From the NCBI GenBank assembly GCA_013396915.1, contig VWZL01001362.1, positions 358,893 to 422,892 on the forward strand: DNA of 64,000 bases, written 5' to 3'. The translations under genes were made by a program, and so were the position numbers. The notes beneath the pieces are model-generated. The model was not told where the DNA came from. It made no database searches and saw only the letters and a program-made list of their open reading frames with translations. The DNA comes from Stercorarius parasiticus. Its lineage: Eukaryota; Chordata; Aves; Charadriiformes; Stercorariidae. Positions 50,201 through 62,200 of this stretch are shown here, one piece after another (the first letter of the stretch is position 1; each line of letters begins with the position of its first letter).

Positions 50201-53200
50201 AGACTGCTAGACGTAGGTGGAGTCTGTGTCTGCTGGAGAACCAGAAGTGCAAAGTAATTTGTCTCTTTAACAATAGATGATTGCGTGATGACTCCTGTAT
50301 ATGAACTATTACTAAAAAGCCTGCTTAGACAGAGACTGCATCATCTCCCGTCTCTAGCACCACACAAACCCATTTCTTTACAAAATCTGAATGTACCTAT
50401 GCCTATCTGAACTTTTTGCAAAGTCTCAAATCCACTCACATGGGATATGATGGATTTAACATTGTTAGATAATATCGCACTTTTCCTGCATACATCATTT
50501 TATGAGAAGTGTCACACAAAATATTTTTCTGCTTTGTGCTATGATAATCTCATTGTTTCAAACTTCTTAATGGCCATGACTCAGCTTTTTTAAAACATGC
50601 ATTACACAAATAACCTTCATACACAGGCTGTACAGCTGAACACTTGGAAGCCACCTAGCACACAGACTTCAAACATTGCTTAGTGCTCTGCCCCATAATA
50701 GTTCATTTCAGTTCAAAATATATGGTTGTTTCAGCACTCTGCAAGCATTAAAATAAGTGAGGACACTTCCTACACAACATAATAAGACAAGCCTCAACAG
50801 ATTTCCCAGATCAGTCTTACTGAAATCACCACAGAAGCTAATATACTATTAATGACCAAGGCAAGCATGGTATTCTGAGCGGTGAATAGCGTAACGCTTC
50901 CTTACTTCTGATGGTAACGTGTTGTTGGTCACAGGCTTTGATGGATCATGCGACACTGCTAAGGTTCCTGTGGAAGTTGTCCCAGCCACTGTCAGTTTTG
51001 CTGCATCGGCAACTTCTCCATTGGGTAATATCCCATCAGCAAACCAAACACGCCTTTGTTCTCTAGGTTGAGCCACTAGAGAGAACATAAAAAAGTTGGA
51101 TTTAAGATCTCACAGCAACACTGACTGGAAAATTTGACTACAGAAGAGCAAAACTGAAAAAAAAAAAAAAAGATATAGAGAAACGTGGGCTGTAAGGGAC
51201 TTAAGACATCATCTAGTGCATTCCCTATGGCAGCATCAAGTATGAACACATCCAATGAGAGTAGTTTACTTGTCCTTAAAACCTGATGTCCCTTCTGAGG
51301 GCAGGAATATCACGACTGGCATTAGCTAGAGTATTTGAAATGGATAAAGTGCAGATATTCTTTCCAAATTCTTACTACAGGTTAAATTGAAAGAAAAAAG
51401 AAGTACTTTTACCTTCTGCTCCAGGATGCTTTAAAACTCCCACGGGTACCATGACAGTGGGAGGCGGAGAGCTCAGGGCGCCCGAGGCCTGAGCCTGCTG
51501 CAAAGGAGGGATAGTAGAACAGTATTCAGCGGGATTATTAGGGTTAGGACTCTGGCTTGAGGCACTCATCATGTTCTCCCAGGCTTGAGCTAAAGCAAAC
51601 AAAGAACAAGAAACGTGAGCACAGACGAAGGTATCTAACAGTCCAAAACACTGTTAGGTTCTCAGCTACAGTAGGTATGGACCCTGCCACCTCCAAAGAC
51701 CATCTCTCTTGCTTTATTTAAAAGCCCAGGAGACTGTAATTAAGCAAGAAAATGCATAACGGGAGAAGAAACAGCGCTGGTCCTATACAATAACAATATC
51801 AGTTCATATAGAAATATTTTCTGAAATGTGTAACAATACACTTTGACCGGAATGATGCTTAGTTCCTCATGCTTCATTTTGTTTCCTCTTCAAAGATTTA
51901 ATTGAAAACACTCAGTTCTTATATATATGTATATTTATCACACTATGGACAGATGGACATTCCTATTACAAATGTTTTATAACCTACAGGACACTTGATC
52001 AGATTTATGTTTTGTATATGAGAAAAAGCACCTTGCATTTCTTTATGTCCAGGACAGATCACTACAGATGAACAACTTATATTCTTAACTACAAAAAAAC
52101 CCCTTATGCTACTAATTCTGAAGGCATGACTTGAGCCTTAACTCAATTGCCCAAACCATAACACATAAAACTTCTTTGTCAACAACATCCATCACAGGGA
52201 AATCTCTCCTCTAGCTAGTGAAACAGAATGTATCTCCACAGTACAACTACTTTTTCATCTATGACGAAAACTTGTAGCTATGCAAGGTACCAGAAAATTC
52301 TTACGTGTGCTTGCATCTTCAGTCATATTAGTATGTTACAAATAAATGCATTCCTCTAGTCAAGCATAAATATCATGCCACCTAAGCTCTCAGAGCAGCT
52401 ATAAAGCCTGAATAAATCATGTGTATCTTTGGGTTCCTTTGGCTATGAATTGTCAGAAAAACAAGGTGAAAATATCAAGACCAAAAAAATCCTAACAGAA
52501 CACAACAGAGCACAAACCCCTCCTGCTTCCTCCCATCAACCTGCAAAACCAATAGAGTGAAATGCCTGCCAATGGAAAAGGTATTAACATTTCCATTTGA
52601 GAAGATTAATTAAATGGAATATTTTTTTTAACAGCAATTCTGTATTCATTTAGAAATAAAAGTGTTAAAAATGCACACAGAAAAGTTACATCTCTAGGAT
52701 CCCTTTATTAGAAAAGTCCTAGCACGGTAAAAGAACATTTTTAAAGCCTTTTCTAAATCAAGCAAAGTGCCAACTCAGCATCTGTATCAATTGAAAATAC
52801 TACAAAAATAGCATTTGAAACTTTATTAAACACATAGCCTGCCTGTGGAAAAGTGCCAGAAAACATACAACCCTCCCCCCACACCCCAGTGAAACACAAA
52901 CCAGATACCAAGCAACCAAATTAAGTAACTATTTTTAAAGTGCGATTCCTACTCCTGGTTCCAAGACTGTGCAAAGATTAATGCTTAACCTGCTGCACTG
53001 AGTGGAAAAAAACCAAACCTGTACCGACAAAGAAACTGCAAGGATCAGGAGGGATCACATCTGATCAGGCTACAGGTTAACTAACCAGTAACCAAGAGCA
53101 TCAGCACAAAGCACTGCAGCAGGGATAGACACAGAGAGGCAGCCCAGGGCAAATACACCTAAGTATGCAAGCAGCACTCTCCCTGTAATAAACCAAGCAG

Positions 53201-56200
53201 TGGTGTCACTGTTCGCTGCCTTTTTACAAGAACACTTCTGGTTTCAACTGAAATATTTTCAGGTTCTTCCCTTCCCCCAGATGCAAGCAAATCCTACTCA
53301 CCGCCAAAAGGAGACAGCTGTCTTTTGCCAGGTGTATGTGTATGTAATTCCTTGTTATTGTATACCTTGAAATATGCTAATTTCTCCATCTCAAAATTTA
53401 GCATTTAGCACCCCTTAAATGTCATCATCAGGACTCGGTTTCAATTTCTAGATATTACAACCTCCAATTTCCTGTCACCTTACACATTTGGCCTACAGTA
53501 AAGAATTATTAATAATTCAAACCTACCACTGCCAACTGGTTAATCTTTGAAACAGAAAAAGATTACTCCTGTTTAATAACAGAAACTATCTACTAATTTT
53601 GGATGCTTATCTCAAAACTAAGCACTCAGTTTCTTTCACCCGAACCTGCATAATACTGAACTTCTTTGGAGAAAAAATAAAGCTATGTGCATCCACGTCT
53701 AGTTAGATGCTCAACAAATTAACAGATCTTTCTGAAAATAGCAGCCCAAATAATCTACTATACAGTAACATGTAAAGATAACATCAAAATTACCTTGTCT
53801 GAACACTGACATAAACCAGAATTTTCCTAATTCTTGGTTAAAACTATAGCAGCAACCTTTTATCAGCCTCCAAAGTTTAACTAAACATTTGCAGCAATGG
53901 AGATTCCATGATAACTGTTCAGTAATTGTTAGAATAGTTAGTTATCCTAATGTTTAGAAGTTTACAATTAGAACCTGGATTTGTCTCACTTCTTATTCTA
54001 CCTACAACACATTAGAGTGCGCCTGTCAGACCTTCCTCTACATTTGAAGTAACTTCTGTCATCAAGTTTCAGTTATACCTCGAGATCAAGTCACCTATTC
54101 ACCTTTCCATTAATAAACCAAAGACAGAGTGCCTGGAATTTCTCATGATGTGACAGGTTTTCTCATGATTTAAGCACTCACATGGATCCTCTCACAACCT
54201 AATCGAATATTTCTGCCTTCTCAATTCAAGACATAAAAACTGAATATTGAGTCTTTCAGCAACAGCTGTCTCGGTGTCATGGAAATAAGTCAATCGGACA
54301 GCATAATCACCCAAAGGTAACTGCCAGCTCAGGAAATTCTTGAAATTTTCAGAAGCCTCAACAAACAGTGGGAAGAATACTCTGTGTTTGCCCACATTTA
54401 TACCACATGTCTAAAGTGTTAGTACTACAAAGGACAACACACAAAATAGATTCCATGGCCCTTTGGTCAAAACCAAACACAGTCTTTCCTTAGACCAAGC
54501 AGAGGTAATATAGCTTCTTGTTTGTTCTACTTGTTAACTCCATAACTCTTGTGACCTGTCTCTTATTTCCCATTTTCACATCAGGCTTTTAGCCACAGCA
54601 CAGTCCTGGGTTTGACAGACTCTCCAGTAACATGCCCAAAGCAATAATCCAAACTCAGTTGTCCACATCGGTGGACAGATTTTTAGACAAGGCCTCCTAC
54701 TCTAGTGCCAAGGAGTTAAGAAGGAAGAAGAGTTGGATTAATTTGTGGATAAATAGGACTTTCCCAATTTCCTATAGTGCATAATGTAGAAGAGGCACAA
54801 CTGCATTACTCTTCTCTTTGGCATTCCATACAAAAGTGTAACAGGTTATCCACTCAGGCATCAAAGGACAAAGAGAAGGCTCCTGAATTAAAAACAAAAA
54901 AAACCTAAAAAACCACAAAAAAACATCACAGTTTCGGCAATCCTGGTATAGCACTTACAAACGAAAGCTTCCAAACTTATCGCAACCTTACCAGTTTTTG
55001 CTTTCTGTTAATCACATTTAGTTTAGGAACCCCATGCCCCACAGGGATTCCACCCTGATCTCTCAAGGACCTTTGCTGTTTTATCATACTTACCCATACA
55101 AATAAAGTATTTGGATTTTATTTTTTTTAAATACTATCACTGCAGCTCAACACAGAGCCAGTGAAGCCCTGCATCTCAGATTCTCTTTCCACTTACCATT
55201 CATTAGAACTGAATGGCAGATTACGCAGACTCTGGCTTCCTTTCGATCCATGTACAGCAACTTGCACTTCAGGCTGCAGCACGCTGCACAAAAAACCTGA
55301 AACCAAAGGGGAAACAACTTAAGTGTTGTTCAAAAATATGTGATGAACGGATGAGTTCAGACAAGAGAATATCTGTAAAGCTCTAGACATGCAAAATAAG
55401 GTGGCAAATTACCAGTCTTTTCCCATTAAAGCCACAGCAACTAATACCCGCCCAGGATGCCTTTCCTACTAATTCTGATGAAGCAGTATTACATGGAACA
55501 CATAAATGCATGTTGTACTGATACTGCACAGTGGTGTTTTTGAAATATGTTTGGCATAAACCACAATGGCTTAATAAATTCCTACCACTCTACAATCCCT
55601 CACAGAATTAACAACGTGGGAATTAATTTCAGTCTTTCTAGAATTCTAGAATTAACTATGTTTAAATGCACAGGTTTTCTCTACACAACAGATTGCTGTG
55701 GCACAGATTAATTCAAACAAGTAATTTTTATTTGCAGCAAGGCAATTCATCTATATTAGCAACTCTAGATTTTTTATGTCTTCATACATAACAAGTTGGG
55801 ACTGAAGTGGATATATGAAAATGTTTTAAGTATTGGACACATAAAATGACATCTAAAAAAGCTGACTGACATTGGTACTGCAAGGAAATCTTGCTCCATT
55901 TATACGTTTTTTTAAAAAGTTCGTATTTACATGATTACAAACACTACAGCATCACAACACTAGAGAGAAATTAAGAACTGCATTTTACGCACACTGGCTG
56001 CTAAAGGGGCGATGCGGTGCAAAATCCCTGGGGGAACAACCTGCTGTGGAGATGCAGTTGCATTGCTAGCGCTTCTCACCTGAACCAGCTCTAACAATTC
56101 CCCAGTCCTGGGCAGGAAACAGTGGTGAGGCTTCCTCCAGACAAGCAAAACCATAAAACATGAGCACAGCTTGTGTACCAAAACAAACCCTTGCATGCAG

Positions 56201-59200
56201 ATATGATCCTACAATAGCAATTGCAATCTCAAAATCCTGCAGAACAGACAAATCAGGGTGCCCTAATGACTTCTTATGTGTTTTAAAGAGTATTTTCTTT
56301 GTTTAAAAAACCAAGTATTTCCTCAGGGTTATTATTCAGGTGACATCTGAAGATAACTGATGAATACTCGTTTCATGTAGAAAGGTAATGTCACACTCAG
56401 GAAGTCTAGAAACAGCAGCAGCTACCTAACAGATGAGTTCAGATACCAAGAGAGAATTTCAAATTTTAATTATAGGTGGATATTATAGTGACAATTCACT
56501 ATGCATTATTATGATCTGTAATGCTTTCTTAATCCAAAAAATTATTCCATCATCACTTCAACAGCAGTATTTCTGTAATATAGACAAGAAACTACATAGG
56601 ATTCTCATATACAAATAGACGGAAACCTAACAAAATTTCAACCAAGTTAAAGATCACATGAAATTACGACCACTTAGTAGCCTTTTAGTGGCAAGTGTTT
56701 AAAATAGGCACATACAACATGAGCTCTGAGTTCACCATGAGAGCTGAAAATCGAATGTGAAGAAAGAACAGGTCACCCTGTCTCATTTCAACCACTTTTA
56801 ATGTTTCCTAATTATGTCAACTTAAACATTTCAGAAACAAAATATAAGTGTGTGTACACTGCCATTTTTATGCAAAAATAAAAACAACCCTTCCACATAT
56901 GTGAAAACCTTTTAAAAAACAAATGTACTTTAAAAATCTAATTTCTGCATTTACACCTTAACCTACTTTACAAGCATTCTAGGGAATATTAGTAACAACA
57001 TCACAGCATATTTTAGAGACATTTGACATCATTTCAGTTCTCTGGGAGAAACTTCCAGCCGTAAGTTCAGTATTGAACATAGAAAAGTCAATGTCTTCAA
57101 CCATAAACGAAGGACCAACACAAATTAATACCTAATTTAGGACCCTTTATCAAACAACGCGTTCTGCATTCAGCAAAGCTCCCAAGTGCAACGATCTAAA
57201 TATTAAAAGACAAAACAGACACAATGACAGAGTATCTACCCTTCCTCTCTTAGGCTCCGTAAGGTTTCTAACAGTAGTAATGCAGAGGAAGAACACAAGG
57301 CAGCACAACTGACAATTCAGTCTTGTTATTAGCAATCACCACGTCACTATCTCAGTATTTCATGCTATAAAAAAATAACATAGTTCTGTCAAAGCAAGTT
57401 TTTACGTTACTAGGGTTTTCAGGTTCACTGGGAATTGTTAAAGCACTAGTTGCTAGGGGGGTTGGGTTTTTTTAATATTTTATTGGAAAAATATAGTTTT
57501 GGTTGTCAGTAAAAAGACAACATATAAATATTCTGGTTTTCCTATCAAGGATGATTGTTTCATCTGACAATAGAAAATACATAAATACATAAGGTAAAAT
57601 TTATGAATGTGTTCACACACATTTTTCAGGTCCTTCATTTTAATTCAAAATTTACTGTAAGTGTATTACTTTCTACCACTCCCCTGAGGTCCCTATCTTC
57701 CATTAATTTTGCAATTATTATCCTGAAATTAAAAACCGAAACAGAGTTCCCAGGTGCCACTCAACTATTTTAAAGTGCAGTTTTCACTCCCAAATCAGAC
57801 AGACACATTCACCCCTACTACAATGTTTTGTCATGATGCTAATAAAACTTAAAAATAAACTGTTGTGCTAAAGCTTGTGCTCAAAAATATCTAGTCCCAT
57901 GACTCCTCCTAGAAACAACTAATTGCAAGAGCTGAAGACACTAATCTCCCCAGTTCTTTAAGTGAGATTCAAACATTTAACAGAAACAGTGGAAGTGTCA
58001 CTGTGATTGAGTACCTTCACCACAGGCACATGGTCAACATGACTTGCTTTGGGGATGGTTACCTTAACCAGAAAGCAGGAGCGGACAGCTGAGAACAGCT
58101 ATGTCTCAAGCCACTACGCCATTAAAGCTTGCCTGTTAAAGCCTTTGGTCTCTTTTCTTCCAGAATCATTACAGGAATTAACTGTTGCAAAGCAATCTGC
58201 AGTAAGTGCTAAGCATTGTTTGACTTATACTGATTCTTAGTAGTTATTAGTAAGTGCTTTTTTTTAGAGAAAACAACATACGAAGGCATGAAATACCAGA
58301 ATTTTCTGCCACATCTGTTGACTGCACATGTGCAAATTTGGCCCAGACAAAATCTAGCTAACAAAAGCTTCTAGAAACAAGTCGTGCTGGGGATCATTGT
58401 AAGAACACTCTGAGAATATTAAATGCTAATATGTGACGTATTTTTCACATCTGAGAAACAAGTTTGTCTACAGAGCAGAGGGACCTTTTATTTTATCTGT
58501 TCCACACATATCACCCAAAACAATGCTGGTTGTTCTTCTCAAGGCTTGTCTTCAGGAGTTTAAAAAAAAAAAAGAGAAGAAAAAAAACCCCACACTACAA
58601 TTTTTTGGCCTTGCTCTATCTGTGCATGTTTTATCCAGTTTGTTTACTGATACTTTCATTTTCTGGTTCTCACTTGTGCAATTCAGGGCTTCAGTCATTA
58701 CAGGGAAGTAATTAAATCCAAGCAATGAACTTGTTTAAAACACAAAAATAAAGAGAAAACATTACTGCAAATCAAAATTGTAGTCATATTAGTTAAACTC
58801 ATAAAGAACAAAAGAATTACCTAAATAACTGGGAGTATAAGTTAATATATCAAAGCTAAAATGATGGACATTCCTTTACCTTATATGCTTTACAGATTCT
58901 CCTTAACTGCAATGAGAAAAAGACTGAGCCCTTTGATATTAACCAAAAGGTACACAAAAGGTAGGCGTGTACATCATATGATGCTTATTGATCCCTTGTG
59001 GTTACTAGCTCCACATCAGGACTGCAAGAGGATGGGCAGAAGCAAGCAGCTGGAAGTCCTGGCCCAGTGCACAATGAATGCCTGCTTAGCTTTTAAAAGT
59101 GTTCTGGGAAAGATTTTTCAGCATGTCTCAAAATCAAATTTGAATAAAATCTACTTATTTGGTACTGCAGTGAAGAGATTGAGTGCTATGCAGCTTGGTT

Positions 59201-62200
59201 ACTGAAGAGACAAATGGGACACATACGTAGTCCATTACAGAGGAGCAAGCCTTGGTTTTCTGCTAGGCTGCTTCCAGAAACAGGTGGCATAAGCGTTTGA
59301 GCTTCCCAGATATATTTGCTTCTTTTAGGTCCTTTGTTCAAGTCATTCTGCTTCCCTGCACCCTTCTAGTAGCAAAAGATACCGCTTGTAGCAGTCAGGA
59401 GGTCTTTCAATCAACTTCAGAAACCTTTGGAAAGGGCCTAAATGAACCAAAGTTACTTTTACTCTAGTTTTTAGTGGGCTTTAATATTGCTTTTTCTCTT
59501 AAAAATATTCATGAATATATACTTGACAAGACTGTTAGTTTACCACTTTTGAATCATCATATTTTTTCCTACTTCCCATGTGCCACTGACTTGTATTTCA
59601 GTAACAAGATACTTGGAAATACTTTACAAGCCAATCGTTTACCATAAACTTGCCACATAATAATTTGTGTTGACCTAGATGGCACATACGTAAAATGAAA
59701 AAAAAAGTCAACAACAAAATATTTCTTACACAACACAAGATGATACAGAAATTATGTTTTAGTTGTCTTCATTGCAAAATTTCTCACCATGTGGACATAT
59801 ATCAGGTTACAGATAACTTACTATATTTTTTTCAAGGAACAAGCGTATATTCTTTAAAATAATGTTAGCAATATGAGAAAAGATAGTAAAGAAGACTTAA
59901 AAGAATAGAGTTGATCAGCCATCTAAACCAGCAGGAACGCCAGCAATTCAACAGCACACGTCCAATTCCCATCAATGTTTCAGTATCTTTAACAGGATTA
60001 TCGATGTAGCAATTTCTGCAAACTACTTTCCTGCGCTTAGCCATTTTATAGCAGTTCTACATGAATCCAATGATGTTGATTGTTGCAATCAACTAATACA
60101 CTGCTCATACAGGCTAATAATTCTTTCAGTTATAAATAACAATTAGTTATTCTCCATGAGAACCCTAAACAGGTTACAGCTTAGAAACTCCTTTTTTCGT
60201 CACAAATCAAACACAGCATTTTAGGAAGAGATGTCACAGCTAACTATAGCCAGTGGCTTAGGAAGTCTTCTGATTTGATTTTAAGCAGTATCAGGAAAAA
60301 AGGAGTGCTTTGAGCTTACTCACAGAATACAAACTTACCTTCCCACAAGCTCTGCAGTGATGCCTTCTTTTGGTGAATGTAAATCTGGCCTCGCATTTCA
60401 TACAGTTTGGTGCTTGAGAATCTGGAACCCAGACTGGAGCCACCTCACCCAAAGTCGTAAAAGGCTTTCTGGCTGGAGCTCCAAACTGACCAGCTCTGAG
60501 ATCATTATCTGGACTATCTGGGGCTACTGCAAGGCACGGACTGCTAGAGACTCCAGATTCATACTCTTCCAAATGTTCCCCATTAGTATCAGTACCAGAG
60601 GCATTTAAAGATGTTCCACCAGGAAAAGCATCAGCTGTATCCCCTAATTGTGTCTTACCAAAGACATTTTTGTTTTTACTATTTCCTCCACAATTTGGGG
60701 GAACAAGATCATTTTGTAAGTGGTCCGATAATGGCTTCGGAATCTGCAGTTTAAGATTTGTAGGTTGTTTAGGTCTTGCACCACCAAAAGGAACACTGAT
60801 AGATTGCAAATTAGTCACTGGTTTTGGTGAAGTTTGCCCTTGCATGGATGAAACCTGACTACAAAGATTACGTAAATAATTTTTCTTTATGTGGTCACCA
60901 GTGCTGTTTAAAATAAGACCACTCCCTTCTGTGGTCTCATTTCCTCTCTGTTCATAAACATTAGTGTAACATTCTGACTTGCTCTCCTCTATCTCCTTTT
61001 CCTCTGTTACTGAGTCTTCCTTGGAGGGTAAAGTCTTTGGAACATGAGCAACTGGGTTCTGCATTCCATAGGAATCACAACCATTAGACAGAGAGCTTGC
61101 CGCTGATGTAGCCATCACATCAGAGAGACTGGACCCTTCAAGCTCATCTATACCAGTCCCTTTTAAGTCTATGCCTGCCTCCATCATCCCATCTCCACCT
61201 TCTGTACTATTACTACATGCCTCATCAGGCTGTTTCGTCTGCAAAAGTCTTTCATTCTCTCCCAGAGTTTGCTTATTATTCATCTCATTCAACTTGGTCA
61301 GTTCCCAATTAGCCATCTCCTGAGATTCAGGGTAACACTCTGCTGTGCTGAGCAATTCCGTTGTACCAAGATTTTTATCACATTCACTGACTTTGCTTTC
61401 AGTGGCATTAACATCCTCAGGGGCAAAGTGTTCTGCAACAAGTTCCCTGTAATTGCCACTTCCAGCCACGTTAGGTTGACAAGTTTCAGTGAGCCCAGGT
61501 AGTCTGGACTGTAACTGTTGGGTTGTTTCCTGTTCTACGATTAAGCTTCCATTACTTGAACCAGAAGAAGAGTTTTTAGCTTCTAGATCCGTTCTCTGAG
61601 GAATGGCTTTACTAGTAAAATTTTCAACTGATACACAATTTTCTTGCATTTTAACAGTACCATCAACTGGTGTCTGTAAGAGAGTCACTGCATTAATCCC
61701 TGCAGTTGTAGCTTCTGAAAACAGTGAATCTTTACTCATATTAAAATCATCCTTTAATCGAGAGGAGGGGCATGCAACAGTCAGGCTTTCAGATGAAGCG
61801 TTAATCAAATGACTTAGAGAGTCATCTTCAGTGCACAGCCGATTCACTTGCTTTTCTGTATCTGTATCTTTTTCCGTGGATCCATTTACAGTAACACTAA
61901 ACTGATCACTCTGTCGGTTTTCATTATCCAGTGTAAAGCTAATAGTGTTCATTAGGGACTGACTGTTGTAATTTTTACAATCCAGCAAATCGCCACTTTG
62001 TAGTGTTCTTCTGTCACAGTTATGCATGACTGCCACCACTAGTACATTTTTCTCCTCTGGCAAGCAAGCTGTATTTCCACATTTCGTTTCTCCCGTTTCC
62101 ACAGTGTTACACTGATCATCCTGATTACTATTTCTTTTAATCAACTGGTCGTCTGCTGCTGCCTGATCATCAATCCACATGACTGGGGTATCTGGGCTTA

